NCBI GenBank assembly: GCA_003140705.1
Contig: PLKU01000495.1
Span: 1 to 5,739 of the forward strand
Direction of reading: 5' to 3'
From: Acidobacteriaceae bacterium
GTDB lineage: Bacteria; Acidobacteriota; Terriglobia; Terriglobales; Acidobacteriaceae
DNA length: 5,739 bases
Shown: positions 1-5,503 of the stretch, piece after piece
How the letters are laid out: every line of letters begins with the position of its first letter
Numbering within the stretch: the stretch's first letter is position 1
Notes under the pieces: model-generated
The model's database searches: none
The model's input: only the letters and a program-made list of their open reading frames with translations
What the model was told of the DNA's origin: nothing
Program-made: the position numbers and the translations under genes

Positions 1-37
1 GGCGTTTCAGATGCCGTTCATTAACTTGGAGGCCGCA

Positions 38-127
38 ATGAGCCCTGAACTAAACGTGCACTTGTCTTGGTCGTCACGAGCTCGGATTCAACCGGCGCTC
101 AATTCTGACCAGATTTCTCCTGCTTGA
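38..127 (+). CDS. possible 29-aa small protein, or the 3' end of an upstream gene
   Basis: An ATG at 38 is preceded by GGAGG at 28-32 with a 5-nt gap, which is a good ribosome binding site, and the frame ends at TGA 125-127. The product begins MSPELNVHLSW and has no recognisable domain. The same frame is open back to position 2, so it may equally be the C-terminal tail of a gene starting outside the window. It ends 77 bases before the next gene and points the same way. Nothing is known of the product; the only support is the Shine-Dalgarno sequence and position, so this is a low-confidence call. Confidence 0.22.
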   Translation: MSPELNVHLSWSSRARIQPALNSDQISPA

Positions 128-194
128 AGCGTGATGATGGCCGTTCATGAGGTTCTTTCGACAATGAGAATCTCGCAGAGACAAATGGTTTCGT

Positions 195-200
195 GGAGGT
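195..200 (+). promoter_or_regulatory. ribosome binding site deciding the start at 205
   Basis: GGAGGT lies 4-5 nt ahead of the ATG at 205. An in-frame GTG at 193 would give four extra residues (MEVL), but that GTG overlaps the Shine-Dalgarno sequence itself and has no comparable motif ahead of it. The ATG at 205 is therefore the better start. Confidence 0.7.
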
Positions 201-204
201 TCTA

Positions 205-783
205 ATGAATCTGGATCAGATCGATCCTAAAATGATTGTCATAGTTGCGGTGCTGATCGTGATCGCGGCTGTGCTGGTTTGGCTGTACTTGCGAAATCGC
301 AGACGTACAACAGCAGGCCTGCGCCAAAAGTTCGGTTCTGAGTATGACCGGGCGGTATTGGCCCATGGGTCAGAAGGAAAAGCCGAATCAAAACTGGAGG
401 ATCGCGCGAAGCGGGTTGAAAAGCTCAAGATTCGCGATCTTGATCCGACGGAGCACGAACGTTATTCGAAACAGTGGGCGGCGGTACAGTCTCGCTTTGT
501 CGATTCTCCAAAGGGGGCAGTTGCGGAAGCGGATGACCTCGTGTCCTCGGTCATGCAAACTCGTGGCTACCCCGTATCCGATTTCGATCAACGTGCCGCC
601 GACATCTCTGTTGATCATCCCAAAGTGGTGCAGAACTATCGCTCTGCGCATGAGATTGCGCTTCGTCTTGGGAAAGACCAGGCAAGCACGGAAGATCTAA
701 GAACGGCGATGATTCACTACCGTTCTCTCTTTGAAGAACTGGTAGAGGTACCAACGACTGTGGAACGAAAGGCGGTGGCATGA
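205..783 (+). CDS. membrane-anchored conserved hypothetical protein
   Basis: This 192-aa protein has a short N-terminus, one hydrophobic helix at about residues 10-29, and then an arginine-rich stop-transfer stretch (RNRRR, 30-34). That predicts a single N-terminal anchor with the bulk in the cytoplasm. A charged, helical linker (about 37-78) leads to a C-terminal domain with QW (90-91), FVD (98-100), GYPVSDFDQRAADIS (121-135), TEDLR (162-166) and HYRSLF (171-176). I recognise this motif set from a widespread family of uncharacterised bacterial proteins with the same anchor-plus-domain layout; no biochemical role is known to me. The stop codon overlaps the next gene by four bases (ATGA), which suggests translational coupling. 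The next gene is a shorter paralogue and a CsbD-like gene follows, so an envelope or general stress role is a reasonable but unproven inference. Confidence 0.88.
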   Translation: MNLDQIDPKMIVIVAVLIVIAAVLVWLYLRNRRRTTAGLRQKFGSEYDRAVLAHGSEGKAESKLEDRAKRVEKLKIRDLDPTEHERYSKQWAAVQSRFVDSPKGAVAEADDLVSSVMQTRGYPVSDFDQRAADISVDHPKVVQNYRSAHEIALRLGKDQASTEDLRTAMIHYRSLFEELVEVPTTVERKAVA

Positions 784-1193
784 TGGATGAGCTTAAGACT
801 CTCGATGAAGAGCTTACGACGGCCGACCTGGCGAAGAACGGCGCGCCAAAGCAGCTCAATGAACCCAGGCTTGTGAACGGTCACGAGTCGGAAGCCTTGG
901 ATCGGGCGGCTGCAACTTCGGAATCTGTTCCCTTGTTTTCTGAGTCGGAGATGGTAGATTTCCGGTCGCAGTGGATCAAGATACAGACTTGTTTCGTCGA
1001 CGAGCCACGTGGGACAGTCAAAGACGCCGACAAACTTGTCGCAGCGGTGATGCAGCGACTTGCTGAAGGCTTCGCCAATGAACGTTCAGGCCTGGAGAAG
1101 CAATGGGACCAAGGGGACAACGTGTCCACAGAAGACCTGCGCGTTGCCCTGCAGCGCTATCGTTCCTTCTTTGACCGGCTGCTGAAGCTCTGA
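780..1193 (+). CDS. soluble paralogue of the preceding protein, lacking its anchor and core motif
   Basis: This 137-aa protein starts at the ATG at 780 that overlaps the previous stop (ATGA); a second ATG follows at 783. A weak AAGG sits at 769-772. Residues 1-55 are acidic, low in complexity and without a hydrophobic segment. Residues 60-137 match the upstream protein's C-terminal domain: SQW (63-65), CFVDEPRGTV with KDADKLVAAVMQ (71-92), STEDLR (116-121) and YRSFF (127-131). The segment holding GYPVSDFDQRAADIS in the neighbour is missing and replaced by a short stretch (about 93-115) with no likeness to it. The pair therefore looks like a tandem duplication followed by loss of the anchor and of the most conserved block. 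It could be a soluble partner that pairs with the membrane protein through the shared helices, but this is inference. Function unknown. Confidence 0.82.
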   Translation: MMDELKTLDEELTTADLAKNGAPKQLNEPRLVNGHESEALDRAAATSESVPLFSESEMVDFRSQWIKIQTCFVDEPRGTVKDADKLVAAVMQRLAEGFANERSGLEKQWDQGDNVSTEDLRVALQRYRSFFDRLLKL

Positions 1194-1277
1194 AGTCGGA
1201 CAAGAGATCGAATGCAGAAGGAGACCCCGACGTGGGGATCCGCAGATTTGTGTTTTCTGACGAAATGGAGAAAAAAG

Positions 1278-1457
1278 ATGAAGCCCAGCACAAAGGATGA
1301 GATCAGCGGAAATATCCATGAAGTAAAAGGCGCCGTCAAAGAGACAACGGGCAAAGTGACGAACAATCCGAACTTGGAGGCTAAAGGCAAAGCCGAACAG
1401 AAACGCGGCAAAGTCCAGAAAAAGGTGGGGCAGATCGAAAACGTATTCGAAAAGTGA
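1278..1457 (+). CDS. CsbD-like small stress protein
   Basis: The product is 59 aa and highly charged (Lys, Glu, Gly, Gln), with no Cys or Trp and no membrane segment. It follows the CsbD-family pattern: a repeated G-K-V/A-K-E-x-x-G-K-V unit (GAVKETTGKV at about 18-27, then GKAEQKRGKVQKKVGQ at about 37-52) with the N-N-P-N-L-E-A-K-G linker between. Family length (about 55-70 aa) fits. CsbD proteins are induced under general stress in many bacteria; their biochemical role is unknown. The ATG at 1278 was chosen because GGAG at 1267-1270 lies 7 nt ahead of it and the product then starts MKPSTKDEISGN, as in the family. The frame extends to an ATG at 1212, but the extra 22 residues look non-coding. 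It lies 84 bases after the paralogue pair on the same strand, so co-transcription is likely. Confidence 0.9.
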   Translation: MKPSTKDEISGNIHEVKGAVKETTGKVTNNPNLEAKGKAEQKRGKVQKKVGQIENVFEK

Positions 1458-1624
1458 ATATGTCGGCGCTGTAAGGAGCGTGTTCCCGCATTCGCAGCAT
1501 TCGCTGCGCCCCAATTCCGCACTGCTAGTCTTCGCTTGAACCAACCGATGCGGTTGAACATCACGAACGAATCACATTGATACCTGAAGGCGTTCTGTTG
1601 TGCCTGCTAGTCCAGGGTTGAAAT
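1458..1624 (+). other. intergenic stretch between the CsbD gene and the IS, with two weak hairpins
   Basis: No gene is seen. Two perfect 6-bp stems occur: CGCAGC/GCTGCG (1493-1498 with 1503-1508, 4-nt loop) and CAACCG/CGGTTG (1542-1547 with 1551-1556, 3-nt loop). Neither is followed by a run of T, so neither is a convincing intrinsic terminator, though one may end the CsbD operon in a factor-dependent way. Confidence 0.3.
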
Positions 1625-1641
1625 GGCGTTGTTGCATGGAT
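1625..1641 (+). repeat. left terminal inverted repeat of the IS
   Basis: GGCGTTGTTGCATGGAT matches the reverse complement of 2714-2730 at 16 of 17 bases; the mismatch is T here versus C at the thirteenth base. It lies downstream of the transposase gene, 36 bases from its stop codon. Confidence 0.92.
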
Positions 1642-1677
1642 CGAGTCTCGGTCGAGTTTTCCCATTCCCCAGATGGA

Positions 1678-2661
1678 TTACGCAGCAATGTTGAGACGGC
1701 GGACGGAGTCCGGGCCTCCCGCGTCTAGCATGCGGTTGAGGACGGCCACGCCGACAGCTGCTTCAGCCTTCTGACCAGAGCGGCTGCGCGCCCCTAGGCG
1801 AGGACCGATGATGGCCTGGTATCGGCCCATCGCGGTTTCAACCAGAGCGCGTCGGCCGTAGTCAGTCTCTTCTTGCCAGCCCAGCTTTCTTCGAGCTGCA
1901 ATCGAAAGAATGTGCTGGTCTCGCTGCGATGGGTTGCGCTTGGCATCGGCACTGAGGACCGCTGTCACATGGGGCCGGATAATCACTCGAACATCTTCGC
2001 CGTGACCGGCAACTACGTCGTAGGTCGGCATCCCGTCATAAGCGCCGTCGGCTGTGACACTGGCGATTGTCGCCTCGATCGGATCCAGCAGCGGCGCCAC
2101 TTGCGAGCGGTCTCCGACATCGTTCCCGGTCAGGGTCGAGGCCATGATCATTCCGGTGTCGGCATCCACAGCCAGGTGTAGCTTTTTCCAAGTGCGACGC
2201 GCTTTTGCGCCATGCTTTTCTTGAAGCCACTCACCTGCTCCGAAGACTTTCAGCCCCGTGCTGTCGATCAACAAGTGGATCGGTCCATCAGGAAGGAGAC
2301 AGCCCTTGGAGATTGACTCCATGGTCCTGGCCCTTCGGCTTAAAGTGCTGTGGTCAGGCGTGCTCAGCGGTACATCCAGCAGGACGAAGATGGAAGCCAT
2401 CAGCCCCTCGGCCTGACGCAATGCCAAGTGAAATGCCAGGCGCAGCATCATGCCCGTTTCGATGGCAAGCCCGGAGTAGCTGGACTGCCCGCCAGGGGTA
2501 GTCCGACGAACCGCCTGCCAACCATCCAGCACTTCTGGAGTCACCCATAACGTCAAACTGCCTCGACGCCGAAGTCCTGCATCTTACTCCGCCCAATTCT
2601 TCACCCGAAACTTCATCTTCCGGATGTGGTGGCGCCGCGGGATGTTGTGCTTGTTCGGCAT
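1678..2661 (-). pseudogene. IS5-family DDE transposase with an in-frame stop at codon 26
   Basis: This enzyme would cut and paste the surrounding IS by DDE chemistry. The gene starts at the ATG at 2661-2659 (MPNKHNIPRRHH) and would encode 327 aa, normal for the IS903 group. At 2586-2584 a TAA interrupts WAE-stop-DAGLRRRGSLTLW where relatives have WxEY, so one base change in a Tyr codon explains it. Beyond the stop the frame is open to TAA 1680-1678. Catalytic residues are present: first Asp in LLIDSTG (D133), second Asp in TADGAYD (D205), Glu in YGRRALVETAMGRYQ (E275). The Y-2-R-3-E-6-K signature has Gln (282) in place of Lys. Restart at TTG 2556 could give a 292-aa protein lacking the N-terminus. 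Most likely a dead or weakly active transposase. Confidence 0.88.
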
Positions 2662-2679
2662 TGAAAGGGCAGCCTTTCA
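2662..2679 (-). promoter_or_regulatory. hairpin directly ahead of the transposase start codon
   Basis: A perfect 7-bp stem (2662-2668 with 2673-2679) and 4-nt loop lie immediately 5' of the transposase ATG. In the mRNA the stem contains AAAGG, the only Shine-Dalgarno-like sequence near the start, so the hairpin could hide it. Other IS elements (IS10, IS50) are known to use structure around the start to stop translation of read-through transcripts; applying that here is inference. Confidence 0.45.
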
Positions 2680-2713
2680 GTAGTCTGTCGCAGGCTAGCC
2701 GATCTTGATCCTT

Positions 2714-2730
2714 ATCCGTGCAACAACGCC
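2714..2730 (-). repeat. right terminal inverted repeat of the IS
   Basis: The reverse complement reads GGCGTTGTTGCACGGAT and pairs with 1625-1641 at 16 of 17 bases. It lies 52 bases upstream of the transposase ATG, on the promoter side of the gene. Confidence 0.92.
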
Positions 2731-3021
2731 ATCTATCGGTCGCCGGATCTCGAGATGCGTACACCCCGCCCAGACCTGGGACTGGGCCTCCGCATAGACG
2801 ACTGGACTCCCGCTCCAGGCTCAGAATTTATGGGCGCTGTATACAGGTACGATCGGGCGAAGATTGCGCCGCTGCCCAGCTTTCTCGCCCAACTCATATT
2901 CGAAGATCCCGAAGCTTGCGGGGAGTCCAGGAGGGTCCTCGAGTTTCCCTCCTGGCTCCCGCACTAGCCGGATTCCGTCCTCGACACTCGACACCCTCGT
3001 CGAGGGAACATCAACTGTCAC
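2731..3021 (-). pseudogene. possible broken gene running into the IS; unrecognised
   Basis: On the minus strand a frame starting at GTG 3021 encodes VTVDVPSTRVSSVEDG and continues for 66 codons to TGA 2823-2821, ending PIVPVYSAHKF. The same frame stays open after that TGA (AWSGSPVVYAEAQSQ, ending LEIRRPID) up to the IS edge at 2731. The codons mostly end in G or C and the composition is protein-like, so a single CGA-to-TGA change in a real gene, later cut by the IS, would explain it. No family is recognised. A 21-codon frame from GTG 3083 ends at 3018 in a 4-base overlap with this start. A small intact 66-aa gene or chance coding potential are both possible. Confidence 0.2.
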
Positions 3022-3513
3022 TTCCCTTTTCGTGTGGCGCTTGAACGTTCATCGGGGCTCATCCGCCGCGCGAGGTCGGCCACCCGCGCGGCAGAAATCA
3101 GTGTCGCGCTAGCGATTCATTCTGAAGTTGAAGAATTGGCAAGGAGGAACCCGTTGCCAGGTAGCCAGATGACCGTCAAAAGCGTTCTAAAGGGCGGTCA
3201 GAAAGTGCAAAGGGAATATATCGCCAATTGAGGCTGAAAACTCCCCATAAGTACTTGATATAGTTTATCTTAGTTAGCAATACGCGACGTTATTAATATG
3301 TGCCGGTTAAATGAAGTGACGAGGCTCATTAAGTATCGTCTAGTCGATTTAGCCGTGCCTCCGTCTGCTCCGCCGACTGAGGGCTGGCTCCCCGGCGTTC
3401 GATACTTCGCGCAAATGAATCCGGTAGACGGTTCTATCTCACATCGCCGCCGACCCGGACGCGCACCCTAGCAAGCTCATACTCGCTAGGGCTCAACGTT
3501 ATAGAATTAAACA
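3022..3513. other. stretch without a convincing gene
   Basis: No open frame here has a good ribosome binding site or recognisable domain. The first part (to about 3235) is GC-rich. About 3240-3315 is clearly AT-rich and could hold a promoter: TTGATA at 3255-3260 resembles a -35 box, but no good -10 box follows at the right distance. On the minus strand, codons from about 3432 down to 3330 read NRLPDSFARSIERRG and ARLNRLDDT before a stop, which may be a gene remnant. CCCTAGC/GCTAGGG (3466-3472 with 3485-3491) forms a 7-bp inverted repeat near the left edge of the cassette. Confidence 0.4.
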
Positions 3514-3540
3514 AGATGGGTATCTGCTTGACGCACCCTA
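3514..3540 (+). repeat. left 27-bp inverted repeat of the passenger-gene cassette
   Basis: This copy begins AGATGGGTATCTGC and ends TTGACGCACCCTA. Its reverse complement is found without mismatch at 4569-4595. It ends 13 bases ahead of the ATG of the enclosed gene. The TTGACG inside it resembles a -35 box, but no -10 box is seen at the right spacing. Confidence 0.95.
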
Positions 3541-3553
3541 GTTGTGATTCATC

Positions 3554-4489
3554 ATGCTGAAGCGCTTGGTGCTGGCTGGATGTTTCGTTCCACTCCTGTT
3601 TGGTTGGCCATGCATGGCCCATCAGCAAAATGGTGAAACCAGCCATGAACAGTACAAAGCTGATCGCAACCCCCAGCCAATCCCACCTACCCATATCGTT
3701 ATCGACCCATCTCCTGCTATAGAAAACCTCAAGGCCCAGGCCGACGATGAAAAGAAAACCTCCAAATCCCAACCGGTACCTCAGTCCGCTCGACGGGAAT
3801 GGGCCACCGTTATCATCACGGGAATTTACGCTTTCATTGCTGCCTGGACTTTGGTAGCTATAAACCGACAAGCTAGTTGGGCGAAGAGGCAGGCGAAATC
3901 GATGGAAGATCAACTTGCCGAGATGAGCCGACAAACTGACTGGTTGATCGAAAGAGAACGTCCAAGGCTGAATATTGAGTTGGGTCTTTTCGACCCGCTC
4001 CAACAGCCGAATACCGAGCGTGAATACTGCGTTACTGGGTCGGTATCGATTTACGGTCACACTGTTGCCGAGGTTCGGAAAGCTGAAATTAGTGTCAGCA
4101 CCATGAGATTCGTGCCCGAGGAAGCTTTTGAACTCTACGGCCATGATGTGTCCCTCGCCGATTTTGCGAAGTCTCCTGACAGGATAGATATCCCGAGAAT
4201 CATTCGCCCGAATAATTACGACATCGGATTCACTACCCCGGTTTATAGCGGACACGGACAGGTCGCCTCTATTGACGAAATCAAAGCCGTCCTTCGCTAC
4301 AGGGGGGCACTGCAGAGTGCTGCCCTCTACTGCCGCGCGAAGATCGAGTATTCGGCCTCGGACAAAACCTGGATAGAGCAGGTTCGATTGCGGCTGTGTG
4401 TTTTTGCTGATCCTTACACTGTAGCCGTATACGGCTATTGGGAAGAATATGGTGAAAACCAACAGGGCGGCGAAGGAAACTTGAGCTAA
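3554..4489 (+). CDS. exported or membrane-anchored hypothetical protein, cassette passenger
   Basis: The 311-aa protein has a signal-like N-terminus (MLKRLVLAGCFVPLLFGWPC, possible cleavage after Met-Ala at 21-22), a Pro/Lys-rich linker (about 23-82), one transmembrane helix (about 84-103, ATVIITGIYAFIAAW), a heptad-like coiled-coil segment (104-130, with KSMEDQLAEMSRQTDWL), and then ERERPRLNIEL opening a soluble, beta-rich domain of about 170 residues. The helix, coiled coil and ER-x-RP-x-L order is one I recognise from many uncharacterised bacterial membrane proteins; no function is known. No Shine-Dalgarno sequence precedes the ATG; the next in-frame ATG (codon 21) would lose the signal. 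The gene almost fills the cassette. Codons end in A or T more freely than in the flanking genes, consistent with transfer. LAGC near the start resembles a lipobox but lies too close to the N-terminus. Confidence 0.8.
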   Translation: MLKRLVLAGCFVPLLFGWPCMAHQQNGETSHEQYKADRNPQPIPPTHIVIDPSPAIENLKAQADDEKKTSKSQPVPQSARREWATVIITGIYAFIAAWTLVAINRQASWAKRQAKSMEDQLAEMSRQTDWLIERERPRLNIELGLFDPLQQPNTEREYCVTGSVSIYGHTVAEVRKAEISVSTMRFVPEEAFELYGHDVSLADFAKSPDRIDIPRIIRPNNYDIGFTTPVYSGHGQVASIDEIKAVLRYRGALQSAALYCRAKIEYSASDKTWIEQVRLRLCVFADPYTVAVYGYWEEYGENQQGGEGNLS

Positions 4490-4568
4490 AGTGAAGAGTC
4501 CATGGAATACCTGACGCAATTTGGGCATCAAGGTCTGAAAATGAAAGAAAGAATACAACCTGTAGTGG

Positions 4569-4595
4569 TAGGGTGCGTCAAGCAGATACCCATCT
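4569..4595 (-). repeat. right 27-bp inverted repeat of the passenger-gene cassette
   Basis: This is the exact inverted copy of 3514-3540, reading TAGGGTGCGTCAAGC on the plus strand. It lies 79 bases after the passenger stop codon. Its outer end is joined directly to AGAAAAATATGG, the codons of the decapitated SDR gene. Confidence 0.95.
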
Positions 4596-5442
4596 AGAAA
4601 AATATGGTTTATCACGGGCGCCTCGCGCGGTTTTGGACGCATCTGGGCCGAAGCCGCGCTCACGCGGGGCGATAAGGTCGCCGCTACCTCCCGCAAATTG
4701 GTAGACGTTGCCGATCTAAGCGAACGCTTCGGCGACGCCGTTCTGCCCCTGGCGCTCGACGTGGTCGATGCCGATCAGGTCCGGGAAGCCGTTCAGCAAG
4801 CTCACACGCATTTCGGCAGGCTTGACGTCGTCCTCAACAACGCTGGTTACACCCTTGGTCGGCACGGTTGAGGAAGCGAACGAGGCCGACGTCCGTGCCC
4901 TGTTTGACACGAACTACTTCGGTCAGCTCCGGGTCATTCAAGCCGCACTCCCCTTGCTGCGGCAACAGAGCAGCGGGCACATACTCGGTGTCTCAAGCAG
5001 CCTCGGGATTGCGGCGATGCCGCTCATTGGCTTCTATTGCGCCACTAAATGGGCTGTCGAAGCGCTCCACGAAAGCCTGGCGCAAGAGGTGAAAAGCTTT
5101 GGCATCAAGGTGACGCTGCTTGAGCCTGGTGCCTATGCAACCGATTTTGGAAGCCCCGCGTCGCTGAAGATCACACCGGGATTGGACGCCTATGCCAATC
5201 TTCGGAAGCGGGTTTCCGGGCGGCTATCGAGCGCAGAACGCGGCGATCCGGAAGCGACAGCAGAAGCCATCCTCAAGGTCGTGGACGCGGAGCAGCCGCC
5301 GCTGCGATTCATTTTCGGCAACACCAGCTTACCCATGGCGCGTGCCACTTATGCTGACCGACTAGCCACCTGGGAGGCGTGGGAGGATGTCTCGAACGCA
5401 GCGCAAGGCGAGCCGAAGAAAAAGAAGATTGCATCGTTCTAG
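4596..5442 (+). pseudogene. short-chain dehydrogenase/reductase, no start codon and frameshifted
   Basis: SDR enzymes use NAD(P)H to reduce carbonyls or oxidise alcohols in the cytoplasm. Reading AGA at 4596 as residue 1, the first part gives KIWFITGASRGFG with the TGxxxGxG nucleotide-binding loop and LNNAGYTL (NNAG, 81-84). One extra G in TTGGTCGG (4857-4858) then shifts the frame, and the first frame stops at TGA 4869-4871. In the shifted frame VGTVEEANEADVRALFDTN continues normally: catalytic Ser in VSSSLG (4996-4998), Tyr and Lys in YCATK (5035-5037, 5047-5049), and a Lys-rich end at TAG 5440-5442. About 281 residues in total match classical SDR length. The frame has no ATG, GTG or TTG back to TAG at 4569-4571, because the cassette repeat replaces the start. 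An aldo/keto reductase follows, so it probably belonged to an oxidoreductase cluster. Confidence 0.9.
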
Positions 5443-5462
5443 CCACGCAGCCGACTAACTGA

Positions 5463-5477
5463 GTAAGGGGCCCTTAC
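5463..5477. promoter_or_regulatory. perfect palindrome between the SDR remnant and the aldo/keto reductase gene
   Basis: GTAAGGG-G-CCCTTAC has two perfect 7-base arms around one base, 26 bases ahead of the aldo/keto reductase start. There is no T run, so it is not a terminator. A dimeric repressor operator is plausible because it lies in the leader of the gene, but no cognate regulator is in the window. Confidence 0.4.
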
Positions 5478-5503
5478 AAACGAACAGTTCCAGGAGAAAC
5501 AGA

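Larger units (their letters stand above)
1625..2730 (-). mobile_element. complete IS5-family insertion sequence (IS903-like), 1106 bp
   Basis: The element is bounded by 17-bp terminal inverted repeats that differ at one base and contains one minus-strand transposase gene filling almost all of it. The ends begin GGCGTTGTTGCA, close to the GGCTTTGTTG-type ends of the IS903 group, and the transposase motifs agree with that group. IS903-like elements normally make 9-bp target duplications. Here the left 9 bases (GGTTGAAAT, 1616-1624) and right 9 bases (ATCTATCGG, 2731-2739) do not match; only a 2-base AT is shared. Either the flanks have been rearranged since insertion or this subgroup behaves differently. 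The transposase carries a nonsense codon, so the copy may be inactive. Confidence 0.9.
3514..4595. mobile_element. candidate non-autonomous mobile or invertible cassette, 1082 bp
   Basis: Perfect 27-bp inverted repeats enclose one complete gene and little else, with no transposase, integrase or invertase. The arrangement resembles mobile insertion cassettes or MITE-type elements carrying a passenger gene, moved in trans. The right repeat abuts an SDR gene exactly where its start codon should be, which suggests that arrival of the cassette removed the start. No clean target duplication is seen: TAGAA occurs both just left (3502-3506 region) and just right (4595-4599), but the match does not extend. 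An invertible segment is the main alternative. Confidence 0.5.

Noticed and set aside
1212..1277. N-terminal extension of the CsbD-like protein from ATG 1212
   Set aside because: The extra 22 residues do not resemble the family; the ATG at 1278 has a proper GGAG and gives the usual family length.
1086..1564. Two long minus-strand frames (135 and 152 codons) opposite the CsbD gene
   Set aside because: They overlap well-recognised plus-strand genes (the paralogue and CsbD) and show only shadow composition, with hydrophobic runs made by the antisense of Lys/Glu codons.
1522..1612. Nine-base direct repeat CTGCTAGTC (1522-1530 and 1604-1612)
   Set aside because: Short, not at any element boundary, and expected to occur by chance; it does not mark the IS insertion.
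3034..3231. 65-codon plus-strand frame
   Set aside because: No ribosome binding site, no recognisable domain, and it overlaps a region whose minus strand looks at least as coding.
3331..3407. Eight-base inverted repeat AAGTATCG / CGATACTT about 60 bases apart
   Set aside because: Too short and too far apart to be a hairpin or operator with confidence; probably chance.
3434..4696. A 420-codon minus-strand open frame covering the whole cassette and entering the SDR gene
   Set aside because: It runs across both inverted repeats and into SDR sequence that clearly codes on the plus strand. The plus-strand gene has a coherent signal, helix and coiled coil; the antisense translation has no recognisable domain.
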